A DNA stretch of 64,000 bases. It comes from Babesia bovis T2Bo. Lineage: Eukaryota; Apicomplexa; Aconoidasida; Piroplasmida; Babesiidae. The notes under the pieces were generated by a model. The model made no database searches. It saw nothing but the letters and a program-made list of their open reading frames with translations, and had not been told where the DNA came from. Below are positions 41,785 to 52,540 of the stretch, piece after piece; positions within the stretch are counted from its first letter, which is position 1, and every line of letters starts with the position of its first letter. The position numbers were made by a program, and so were the translations under genes. The stretch spans positions 1,426,001-1,490,000 of the forward strand of contig NC_010574.1 of the NCBI RefSeq assembly GCF_000165395.2, read 5' to 3'.

Positions 41785-44700
41785 ATGGAATCTTCCGAAA
41801 CACTAAGTGGCCTGCAGTTGGCCGGGTGTATCGTAAAGCGAGATTTTCAAACTGTCTGCCCATCGGACAACTCCGGGGGTGTATATCAATCGCGCGCAAA
41901 AAAGGCTAAGAAGGCTACCCATGTACAGGAACAATCGTTTTATCGCCCATTTGGCGACGACGTATCGGCCATTCAGCGTTACCTTGAAGTATCTCCCAGG
42001 GCAGTAGAGATTATTGACCTGCTGGCAATCGATGATGCATCCACCAGGAGAGTTGGATTGGCGTTACTGTGGTCTGTGTTTCACCATGCTCATCTAGAGG
42101 AGACACGTCAACATATTGTAGATCATGTACTCACTCGATTGGGTGAGCAGATGCCAGATTTGGTTACGCTTGGAGATATAGCTTTGCATTATTTACTTAA
42201 TACGGTAATAGAATGCATAAGAATAGCTCCAGTGGATAAAGTGCGTGTATTTCTGTCAACATTCAGTTTCTACAAGTTTTTTGGTAAGAACAGTGTACCC
42301 AAAGGTGATTCAGAAGCGTTCTCCGTTGCCGCATTCCACTGTTATCTTGCGGAACATGGTGTCGTGGAAGATTTGGGAATTTCAAAGTTTGCTCCACCAT
42401 CCCGCATCGTATTTGCTGAAGTTTCAGATCCAACTAAACTTGGATGCTCCAATTACAAGAAGCAACTGTGTATACTGCTCTTATTAGGGTTGAAAGGATT
42501 CAACATAATTAGCAAACAACAGGTTGTGCGTCAAGTTCTCACACATATTAAACAGGATGACATCATAGACGCTATATGTACCATTAGGCTGTTCATCTTG
42601 GTAATATCTAGCTTCATGAACGCTCACTGCGCCAGGATTGCACTCAGTCTCCGTGATCCACATTGGTCAGACGTCCCAGAACCTGTTATTATTTCGACCG
42701 CTTTGGCAATATCGAACGTCCTAGTTCGAATCTCATCGGAAGAAGCGACGGATCCTGAACACTTGGTACGCCTCAATGGCCTTGCTACAAGGATATGCAC
42801 TGAATTTATCAATGAGCTGGAGAATATATGTGATGATTCTACGATGGCGTCAGTGCTTCTTAAATTGGATGCTACGCAATTGACTACAGTTGAGATTTTG
42901 TTACCGGTACTGCAGCGTAATGCCACTATAGGTCCCTTGTACATGCCATCTTTTAAAGTCAGTCACAATGGTCCATTAGAGTACATGACTCTATTGAAGC
43001 TGCTTACCATGTGGTTCCACCATGCATCTAGTTTGAAGGTCAAGGCGGATAAATGTATGCTTTATATACCGCCAATGTTGACACCCGTTTTTTTCAATAG
43101 TGGGTTACTCTCTGGCGATCAGATGACTACACGGGCTACATTGCGCATGTTATCTGAGTTGCTCAAATTCCTTGTTGGTTCCTTTGAGAACGAAGTTGAC
43201 AGGAATATTCCAAGTGATATATGGAAGCGTATATCGGGTGTGATCCCCGATTTCAAAACTCTCGTAAATGCGAAGACAGCTCTGCGTACACGGCGAAATG
43301 AAGAAGGCGATATTATGATTAACATTAAGAACCATACTCGATCCATGGTATCCAGTGAGCTTGGTCTCGTGGTGACACACGAGAACAAATGGTTGATACT
43401 TGGAATCGACGCTGGAGTTGACCCACTTGCTGATTGGTTGGACTGCCTACATCTTTATGCCACTTTTGTGGGTGCTGGAGATGGCAAGAACATGTACGAT
43501 CCATGCAAGTTATTGAAGGAAGATGTAATCGCGAGGAATATAGATGAAATAGCTTCTGTGCTAACTGCTACATCATATGATAATGACAAGTTTTTGAGAG
43601 CCTTAAAGCTAGATATGGCATTGATCGAGTGTCTGTACTGTTTGGGCATCGGTGAGGTATACTCAGGCGTTGCTCTTACCAAGGTGCAAAGCGTCTGTTT
43701 CGAATATATCCTAAAGCGATATGTTGAACTAAAGCTGGCATTCACTAGGCACTCGTGGGACTTGGCATCTGTAAAGGATTACTTGGATCGATGCCAGCGC
43801 TATCTAGTGCTTGTAGTCAACAAAACAGGGTTATTCTCTGAAGATACAGCACAATGGTTCCTTGTCATGAATGACTACAACGACTTTCACATTTTCCAAC
43901 ATTTGTTCCATCAGTGCTTGGAAAACCCTCTAGAAGCGTTGTTAGGCAGCCTGTCGTCAAAGGCGATGCCTGAAGCATTGATCAGCTACAAGTGTACCTC
44001 TTGCATGTTCATTCCGGAGTTCAAAGGTCCGTTGTTCCTACGTATGGTCTTTGAATTCTTGCTACACCTATCGAAAGATTATGAAAAGGATTTGCACTGT
44101 GAGGAGTGCAATATACGACAAGTGAACTTAGTAAAGGGATTTATGAAAAGGAGCGTGGATGCCTTAGATCCAGTATCTGCCGCCAAATATATAATCCAGG
44201 TCTGCCATAGCATTCGCCTCGGGCCATCTGCCATAACGGCTAAACGCATTATGCAAATGGTCATAGATAAGCATGAAATTAAAATGGAGCCGTTGGACAT
44301 GGGAATAAATGTGAATGCAAGAAAGGAAACACCTGCTGTCGATTCTCCAGCTGTACAAGTGGAACTTGCGCACCAGTGCAAGCCAAACGACAACTACCTG
44401 GTTGCATGTAAAGCATTGATAGAGTCGATCCAAGGATATAATCAGGATGTTTGTAGAATTAAGCGGCTCTGTTCAGCAATTGTCAGCACACTCGACATCA
44501 AAGTCGCATCTGGGAATATCATTGAAAAAGGATATCCCACACAAAATATTCCACAATGGACCACTTTTGTTACCTTGGAAGATACAGTGCTTTATACATA
44601 TCTGTTTTACATGATTACTAAAATAATGGATATTGGCAGTGTTCCTGCCGATTTGTCTTATCTTTTCCAGGATCTAAGTTTCGAAGACGAATTAAGGTAA

Positions 44701-47296
44701 GTGTGACACTAGTAGTAATTAATGTCAATACAGATGGGCCCAATTGTATTATTTGAAACTGCGCCTGTTTAACGCCAAGGATACAGGAGCTGAAGAACGC
44801 CTTGTAAAGATATTGCATCGCGTATGTACTGGTTCTGGTATAGAACCTGCTTCTAGAATACCGTTGGTTATTACCATGGCAATAGTGTCTACTGTGATAC
44901 CAGAGGAGGTGTTACACAACGATGCGGCTATGCTTTTAGAGCAGGTTCTGGACTGTATTCACCTACCACTGGAATGTACCAACTGTAAAGATCTATTCTC
45001 ATGTAATCTCGGTTATAGCAATGGCATGCTAATGATAGGTATACAGCTGGCCAAAATGTTACCGGAATCGCAAAATGTATTTGTTGCAAAGCTGATACAA
45101 TCGCCACGGATACTCGAAATCTCACAATCGATTTGTGAATCAAATAGTTATAGGTATTTCCACGGCGACACTATTGAATCAAGTTTACTTCTATCGCATT
45201 TGAGGTTACTACAATCTTTGTTGCTCCATATAGATACTTCAAAACTTACCCCTTTGGCGCTCAATCAAGTGGAGTTGTATCGCCTGTTAAATGCTGTTGC
45301 CGGAGTTTACAGGTGTTCATATACCGAATGTGACCAAGTATTGAAAGATTTAATAATCCGCATTGTTACTGTACTAGGGCATTTGGCAAATGATACAAGG
45401 TCGATCTACCTGAGGTTACCGCCTTTTAAAGATTTCGCATGTATATCAGAGCCTTCATGGACTGTAAACAATAGGGCGCCCAAGTCTAATGGTACACCAA
45501 GTACTGGCTGTACATGCAAAGCACCTTGTAATCATGATATTGTGAGCCATGGAATCACACGTGGATGGCCAACTATGACGCAAGGTTTTTCTATGATCTC
45601 TTCAAACTCTAATTGGTTATGCCTAGACTCTAAACGGGTATTGGCAACTTGTTTGTCGTTTCCATCTTGGGAGAAAAACAAAAAAGAAGGCTTGCATAGC
45701 ATTTGTCGTAAAATAGCAATACTCTACCCATCGTCATCGCAAAGTTCAATCCATCGCAACGATACTATATTCAATACGCTTACAAGATTGAAGAAGTTCT
45801 TGGGGAACAACAGCAATATTCTAGAAAAGGTATTCTTAGGTGACCCTTATGTTTATGATGTATCATATTTGATACCTTTCTTCGTCAGTCGTTTGTGTTC
45901 CATGCTTCATGACCAACTATATCAATACAAGCATGAACTGGAAGATAGATTTAAAATTCTCAAGGAAATGGTAATCGATCCTAGTGAAGTGGCTGCCAAC
46001 AGATTCAGCAGGACTGTATCAACAGCTGACGCCCGATGCGCAGGTGAAAGGCTATATTCGCAACTGGAAGGTTTGAATTTTGATATATCGATGGGCGAAG
46101 TATTTAGTCCTGTGTTTATGGAGCAAATAGTAAACAACGGGGTCCTAGAAATATGTATACTCGGATTGCTATCTAAATGTTGTCGTAAGGATGCTATTAA
46201 GGCTTTGTCCCTTATTATAAAACTTGTGTACAATATGATAGATGCTGCTATTGTGCGCTCCGTAATTCCTGAAAGGCCTGGCCCTTATAAACTAAGAAGG
46301 ATAGGGCTATTTGGTATACAGCAGGTGCATTCGCTTTTGTGCTTTTTACAAAGATGCAAATATTATGCAAATGATGGCGATCCTGCTCTACTCATGGTCC
46401 TTGCATCCAACATGGTACGCCATATTACCAATCCTGAGGACCGCTTATATCAGCTAGGAAATAGGTTTTTTATCGCAAAATATCAGCCTAAGATGGATGA
46501 GGTTCCGTTGTTTTTTGAATGTTTTAACGTGCAGGGAGCCGCTGACAGAGTGCATTTCCTGACGTTCATATTGCAAGTAATATTGAGTTCTGCGCATTTA
46601 CTAGCTGACAACAATGTTTTCATACGTCGCCGAGTAATTCAGCAATTAATGTCATTTGCATTCGTTGATACAACGCGTTTTGAACATAGGGTACAAATAG
46701 CAGAATTCCTATATCGGAATGTTGAAGTCAACCCAACCGTTGTTTATGAGCTATATGCATCAGGTATCGCACCGTGGATCAGTGCCATGTCTACATGGCT
46801 GACTGGAATAAACTTCTCAGAAGCTAAAATGGTGGTATTTAGCACTATGTTACTGTCTTCTCTAACCCAATTGATTAGGTCTCTAGGGCGTGCAATCTGT
46901 ACTCCATTCAAAGAAAATGTTATTGAAAACGATTCGAGGCAAGCATCTAAAGGAGTTGATAATGATCAGGAACTGGTGAAGAATGATTCTGGGACTAGTG
47001 CAACAGATGAAAACGTTAGAGAAATAGTTACCACAGTTGAAGCGCTAAAACGAATAGCAGAAGGATGGTCGCACATATTAAGCTATATACCGAAAGATAA
47101 AGTGGGATGCTTGCAAATTGAAGGATACATGGAATATTATCTGATTATGGAAGAAGTGATGGCTAACATTCGTTACCGTTTTGCAAACGAATCAGGTGTT
47201 TCTAATCACAGAGTCAATAAACTATCGTTGGTAACCATGGAAATGGCAAATGATGCTCTCAGAAAATTTAGATTGAACATCTCTGAAACCAACTAA
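41785..47296 (+). CDS. URB1/Npa1-like ribosome assembly protein
   Basis: Two very long exons joined by one 37-base intron (44697-44733) give 1,824 residues. The sequence is an alpha-helical solenoid with leucine-rich helices. The second exon contains the blocks NPEDRLYQLGNRFFIAKYQP, DEVPLFFECFN and, after RRRVIQQLMSFAFVDTTRF, a segment from LYRNVEVNPTVVYELYASGI to ISAM. These resemble the NopRA1 domain of URB1, needed for early 60S ribosome assembly in the nucleolus. The N-terminal half is weakly conserved; it contains Cys-rich CKAPCNH-like inserts whose role is unclear. The frame opens at GTG 41782, so I use ATG 41785. It is divergent from the transferase gene with a 191-base gap. Confidence 0.72.
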
Positions 47297-47393
47297 GGTC
47301 TAATGGATGTCTATGATCTGTGACATTATACTTAAATAGCGTGAGTTTTATATTACAGTATAGTCGTCTTCCCTATAGCAGGTTTTATTTTCC

Positions 47394-49190
47394 CTAGAAT
47401 CTCGTAGGCTTTAGCATGTCATTCCATTGACGGCGCAAATTTGATGGCCTCTGTAAATTGAGTGTGATACTTGCTCTAACACGCCCTTCTTTATCGAGAC
47501 AACGGCACATGAGCTCTACTGAAGAGTATCGTATATGATCCCGGTTACTCGTTGACGTATGGAAATCCGCAACCTTTATATGCCGCCCTTCCAATGCTCT
47601 GGCCAGTGGTTCGAAATCAGATAGTGGCACCACGACCTCCTTATCTTTGTGAAGCATCTCACTGAAGCAGTTGGGTGGCTCCAGCACGAAACCTTCAGGA
47701 CAGTAAAATCCAACAGGACTAGATAAGTAAGGATTGACCTTGCAATGCGTAACCTTCCGACCTCTCCCTTCTTGTTTCAACTGAAATCCAGTGTCTCTAA
47801 ATAAATCGGCACTATCAACACCACAACCATAGGTATAGGGATCTGTAGGCATAATGTTGAACCCTACTTTCAGTATTCCGTTGACAGCGACTTCACCAGG
47901 AACACCATTGACTTTCCAGTTGTAAAACATAAATGGTGTGTTTGATTTCAAAACTAGCAATGCATCATCAGCATACTTGACTTTGTAGACCATTTTATCT
48001 TTAACCTTAGTGTATGTTATATCAACTCCCCTGGAACCAATAAAATCCTTGATTGGGGTAGGCGGGTTCGATTCTACAGGCAATCCATTGAAAGCGGTGG
48101 TATCAGGATTTGTTGGTCTGAGTTGACCTGTGACCTTTCTTCCACGAGATAGAAACACCTCACCGTCCGGAACATACTTTACCGTAATATTGTTACCAGG
48201 ATTCATGTTCATTATCACCTCCTTGATCGTTGGCATCAGATCCGCCTTCATATTATTGGTTTGTTTCGATGCATTAACTACAACATTCCCTAGCATGTTT
48301 ACATATAGGATTCGCGTTGTTTTGTCATAAGCACCAACGCATGCGCAACTCAAGTCAACAGAATTAGGAAGTTGGCCATCATGCACTTTAAACAGTCTAA
48401 ATCTCGTGGAAAGTGTACTTGCAGGATTAGCGTTTGCAGCGAATTTTGGTATATATGGCGTGATTGCTCCGTTGTAATCTGATAATTCTTCATCAGAGAA
48501 GCATTCACCTGGGTCTAAACGTTCTCCAGCCTTACAATATATACCAAAAATCATCCCAGGTTCAATGTCAACAGAACATGAGGCAATTTGCAGATTTAAA
48601 ATATTTGGAATTATAGGCCTACTGTTTTTAAACAACATATTATTTCCTGTCTCACAACCATATGCCATAGGGTATACAGCTTCGAATTTGATAGTGACCC
48701 ATTTGTAAACTGGAGCATTGCTACCATCCTTGGATTGATACTTGCAAGCAAAGTTGAGACTAAAGTTCTCAGGATCCTTAGCCATGATCAATGTATCCAC
48801 AGTCCTAGAAATCTTCACAGAAACTGGGACGTCCTTGGCCTTCTTCACCTCAAAATTCAAGTCGCTGCTACGATAGAAACTATGTGAAGCCACCTCCTTC
48901 TCAACAGCACTGGTGAAATCGTTGCCTTCCGGTGGCAGCAACATCTTGCTCACAGGGTCACTGGGATACATTGTATGTTCCACATCTTCGTCCCTACCAT
49001 TGCCACAGGTTATCACCACCTCCTTTGGACCTGCCACAATAACCTCGTTAACAGAAAAATCGTCATACTGCTTGTTATTATGCGACAAATCTAAATGAAT
49101 GCTTGGGGTGGCAGTGGCTATTAAAAGATTTTTGCAAAAAACTATAAAGCATGCCAACGCTAGCCTATTTAATGTGTTTTGGATATCCAT
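47394..49190 (-). CDS. 6-Cys (s48/45) surface protein, array copy 1
   Basis: 6-Cys proteins are apicomplexan secreted or surface proteins, in Plasmodium active in gamete fertilisation and host interaction. This 598-residue single-exon copy has a signal peptide (LNRLALACFIVFCKNLLIATA). Its first s48/45 domain has Cys in VVITCGNG, NFACKYQ, AYGCETG, SCSVDIEPG, GIYCKAGERLDPGECF and LSCACVG. The second domain has YGCGVDSADLF, THCKVNP, FYCPEG, NCFSEM and LMCRCLD. No hydrophobic C-terminal tail is present (ends LRRQWNDMLKPTRF), so no GPI or TM anchor is predicted. Bases 48623-49117 are identical to copy 2 and 47492-47744 to copy 4. The middle, about residues 200-450, is unique. Confidence 0.93.
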   Translation of the reverse strand: MDIQNTLNRLALACFIVFCKNLLIATATPSIHLDLSHNNKQYDDFSVNEVIVAGPKEVVITCGNGRDEDVEHTMYPSDPVSKMLLPPEGNDFTSAVEKEVASHSFYRSSDLNFEVKKAKDVPVSVKISRTVDTLIMAKDPENFSLNFACKYQSKDGSNAPVYKWVTIKFEAVYPMAYGCETGNNMLFKNSRPIIPNILNLQIASCSVDIEPGMIFGIYCKAGERLDPGECFSDEELSDYNGAITPYIPKFAANANPASTLSTRFRLFKVHDGQLPNSVDLSCACVGAYDKTTRILYVNMLGNVVVNASKQTNNMKADLMPTIKEVIMNMNPGNNITVKYVPDGEVFLSRGRKVTGQLRPTNPDTTAFNGLPVESNPPTPIKDFIGSRGVDITYTKVKDKMVYKVKYADDALLVLKSNTPFMFYNWKVNGVPGEVAVNGILKVGFNIMPTDPYTYGCGVDSADLFRDTGFQLKQEGRGRKVTHCKVNPYLSSPVGFYCPEGFVLEPPNCFSEMLHKDKEVVVPLSDFEPLARALEGRHIKVADFHTSTSNRDHIRYSSVELMCRCLDKEGRVRASITLNLQRPSNLRRQWNDMLKPTRF

Positions 49191-49601
49191 GTTAGGTATT
49201 TAAATTCTACAATAAATTCGATTAATGGAGTGTTTAATTAGTGCCACCATAACTATATTATTTTCTTTGATGAATCATCTGTGATCTTCAAGGCCGCTTA
49301 TTATTGCAGTGGTGCATCAATATGGAATATATTGGCTCATAGGTCATCTTCCTATTTTACAAGGTTCCTATGGGATGCTCTTGAGGATCTCCATATATAC
49401 ATGATCTGTGGCGTTGTCTTATGTGCCAAATAAAAGAAATTCGTACCTAGAATATGAACGCATGTGAAATGTGACATTACTTTATGAGCTTAGTAACCAT
49501 AGACTTTGAGAATGTGAAATCTCTTATGAATTCCTCAGAAACATTTGTCATTAAAATAATTACAAAGATTAATTTGGATTACAGCCACTTATAGATGTGG
49601 T
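49191..49601. other. Spacer between 6-Cys copies 1 and 2
   Basis: 411 bases, AT-rich, no reading frame of note. It should contain the promoter of copy 1 and the 3' end of copy 2. Confidence 0.4.
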
Positions 49602-51386
49602 TTAATCAGCGTACTCCTCTATAACCTCAGAATCCATGGGATTCCTAAGGTCGAGCACTATTCTTGCTCGCACTTCACCATTCTTGTCTCTACATCTACA
49701 ACTCAACATATCCTTGTTATATATTATCTCCTTTTTCATTTTCTTTGGCAAATTAAAATCGACGATTCTTATGTTCTTCGACTCGACGGTTCTGGCAAGA
49801 GGTGCGAAATCAGATAATTTTACCTTTTCATTATTTGTTGCATTAATCATCTCTTCAAAACAATTGGAAGGTTCCAGTGTATGATCTTTGGGGCAGTAAA
49901 ATCCAACAGGACTAGTTAAATAAGGATTAACCTTGCATTCAGTCACATCTTCATCTTCTGTATTTGTTGATAGTTTAAACCCATCCTTTCGGAATAGGTC
50001 AGCACTATCAACACCACAACCATAGGTATAGGGATCAGAAGGTAATATATTGAGCATCAATGTGAAAGTATATTCCCTTATTTTGGTTGTAAACAGTGGA
50101 GTTAACAACCATTGAATATACATAGAAGGCGACTCAGTTTTAGCAACGAGAGTAGAATCCTTTTTATAGTTGAACGTATATTTCATTTTTCCTTTATACT
50201 TCGTGTAAGATATTCCCACGCCATCATAGCCAATAAACTGACGAAGCCTTGAGAGAACAAACGGGGATGAACCCAAACTATAGTAAGCATTATATGTTAG
50301 ATTTGACGGGAATATTCTACCAGACACCATACCAAATGAACCCAGTTTAAATGTTCCACTTAAAGGAATATTAAAACCATTTTTAGATCCAGGTTCCAAA
50401 TATTCCATCCTATGGAATACACTCGCATCATTTTTATCAGCAGTACTCAATAAACGATAAAAATCAATACTTTTGTTAACCAATTTCTTTATTGTTATTT
50501 TACGAGTTATTCTTTCCTTATTCTGACAATAACAATGAATATTTATATTCTTTACAATCTCATTGGGCGACACCTGGAATAGTTTAAACCTCGGGGATAA
50601 TCTGCTCATACTTCTGTAGACAGTTGGAGACCATGGTAAAGAATAAGAAGAAATAGCATGGTTCATCTTCTTGTAGTCATCATCATTGATACAATTTTTA
50701 GGCCAAATCCGTTCACCCTTTTCACAGAATATACCAAATAACATGTTCGGTTCAAGTGTGATTAGACACTCCTCTTCTACATCATCATGATTCAACCAAT
50801 CTAGTTTCGGTATTGTGTTTTTAAACAACATATTATTTCCTGTCTCACAACCATATGCCATAGGGTATACAGCTTCGAATTTGATAGTGACCCATTTGTA
50901 AACTGGAGCATTGCTACCATCCTTGGATTGATACTTGCAAGCAAAGTTGAGACTAAAGTTCTCAGGATCCTTAGCCATGATCAATGTATCCACAGTCCTA
51001 GAAATCTTCACAGAAACTGGGACGTCCTTGGCCTTCTTCACCTCAAAATTCAAGTCGCTGCTACGATAGAAACTATGTGAAGCCACCTCCTTCTCAACAG
51101 CACTGGTGAAATCGTTGCCTTCCGGTGGCAGCAACATCTTGCTCACAGGGTCACTGGGATACATTGTATGTTCCACATCTTCGTCCCTACCATTGCCACA
51201 GGTTATCACCACCTCCTTTGGACCTGCCACAATAACCTCGTTAACAGAAAAATCGTCATACTGCTTGTTATTATGCGACAAATCTAAATGAATGCTTGGG
51301 GTGGCAGTGGAACATAGAGATGATGTTGTTAAGAAAACACTTAGGAATGTTATCGAGAATATATTAAGTAAGTTTAATTGCGACAT
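49602..51386 (-). CDS. 6-Cys (s48/45) surface protein, array copy 2
   Basis: 594 residues from ATG 51386 (MSQLNLLNIFSITFLSVFL signal peptide); the frame is open six bases upstream but begins with TTG. The first domain up to MLFKN is base-for-base identical to copy 1 over 50816-51310, whereas the signal peptide is unrelated. The middle is distinct and Lys-rich (CYCQNKERITRKITIKKLVNKS). The second domain carries YGCGVDSADLF, TECKVNP, FYCPKDH, NCFEEM and LSCRCRDK. Bases 49800-49928 are identical to 52736-52864 of copy 3. It is single-exon and has no C-terminal anchor (ends DSEVIEEYAD). Function beyond the family is not visible. Confidence 0.93.
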   Translation of the reverse strand: MSQLNLLNIFSITFLSVFLTTSSLCSTATPSIHLDLSHNNKQYDDFSVNEVIVAGPKEVVITCGNGRDEDVEHTMYPSDPVSKMLLPPEGNDFTSAVEKEVASHSFYRSSDLNFEVKKAKDVPVSVKISRTVDTLIMAKDPENFSLNFACKYQSKDGSNAPVYKWVTIKFEAVYPMAYGCETGNNMLFKNTIPKLDWLNHDDVEEECLITLEPNMLFGIFCEKGERIWPKNCINDDDYKKMNHAISSYSLPWSPTVYRSMSRLSPRFKLFQVSPNEIVKNINIHCYCQNKERITRKITIKKLVNKSIDFYRLLSTADKNDASVFHRMEYLEPGSKNGFNIPLSGTFKLGSFGMVSGRIFPSNLTYNAYYSLGSSPFVLSRLRQFIGYDGVGISYTKYKGKMKYTFNYKKDSTLVAKTESPSMYIQWLLTPLFTTKIREYTFTLMLNILPSDPYTYGCGVDSADLFRKDGFKLSTNTEDEDVTECKVNPYLTSPVGFYCPKDHTLEPSNCFEEMINATNNEKVKLSDFAPLARTVESKNIRIVDFNLPKKMKKEIIYNKDMLSCRCRDKNGEVRARIVLDLRNPMDSEVIEEYAD

Positions 51387-52540
51387 TTTCAATATGGAAG
51401 GTTAATGAATCTTTCTTTACAATAACATATATGCTGATAATTTTACTATAATGTCGATTTAAAACAACCATGTTGTTGATTCATGGCTCAACGTGCTTTT
51501 TGAGCCTAGACAACATTCACGTCAAGTTTGTTATATCTTTAACTATCATAATGCTGTTTATAGGTAGGCTGCATATTTAACTGAATAACAAATAAATGCC
51601 ATATATTATTTCCAAATTTTGGAATCAATATTTTCTAGAATCTATATTATTAAGGATATCTTTCATCAATGAATGTGGTTAATGGCAATTTTAGTGTTCA
51701 TTATAATATTAAATTATTGCAACTATATGATTCAAATTCTCGGGGAAATAAAAAATGATCCAAAAGATTGAATTCAACTGAATAACAGTATAATCAGTAA
51801 ATCATTTTTACAAGAAGTTTTGTTGATTTTATGAATCCACTCAACAGAACATATTATAATCATTCAACATAATATCGATGGATAATGTTTCCATTTCATG
51901 CATAGAAGTACTACCATTGATTCGTTTAGAGGTACCCTGAATGTAAGAGGATTGTATAAATGCGCATAATTACATTTTATTGGCAATCATAGTAACGATT
52001 TTTCAGGCATAAGAAGTCTGATATCAGAAAGAAGGTAGCTCTACCCTTTCGTTATAACTAAAGCATGGACAATTTTCTACCGTTTAATTTACGGATTCCA
52101 TAAATTTAATGACATAAAAATGTTAATAAAACTAACCTATAATCAATAATAGTGATATCAGTAGTATAGTTTAAATTTACAACAGCAACTTCTAATAAAA
52201 ACATTAACCGGATATAGCCCTCCATAAAAAAGCTTCGTTTTATATGTTGCCATAGCGATATGTCAACAAATATCAACACAATAACATTATCTCATTTTAT
52301 CGCATTATAGTACAAGTATTTTACCAGAAGATGGCTGGCCTTTTGGGGTTCTAAGTATCAATTACAAAATAATCCTAATGACGGCATTTATATCTTTACG
52401 TTTATGGTTCAATGCATATATAATGATGCCTGGGATGGTTATAATCTCCTATGTAGATGTGGCCTAAAGAAAATAAATTTTTACATTAGGTTACAAAACT
52501 GTTATTATACATATTACGTGTTGCATCGGCAAACAGATTA
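51387..52540. other. Spacer between 6-Cys copies 2 and 3
   Basis: 1.15 kb of strongly AT-rich sequence without supported frames on either strand. No remnant of a 6-Cys motif (YGC, FYCP) was seen. It is one of the largest spacers in the window. Confidence 0.45.

Noticed and set aside
51387..52540. Decayed sixth 6-Cys copy in the spacer
   Set aside because: I looked for YGC, FYCP and NCF motifs on both strands and saw none; the sequence is simply AT-rich.
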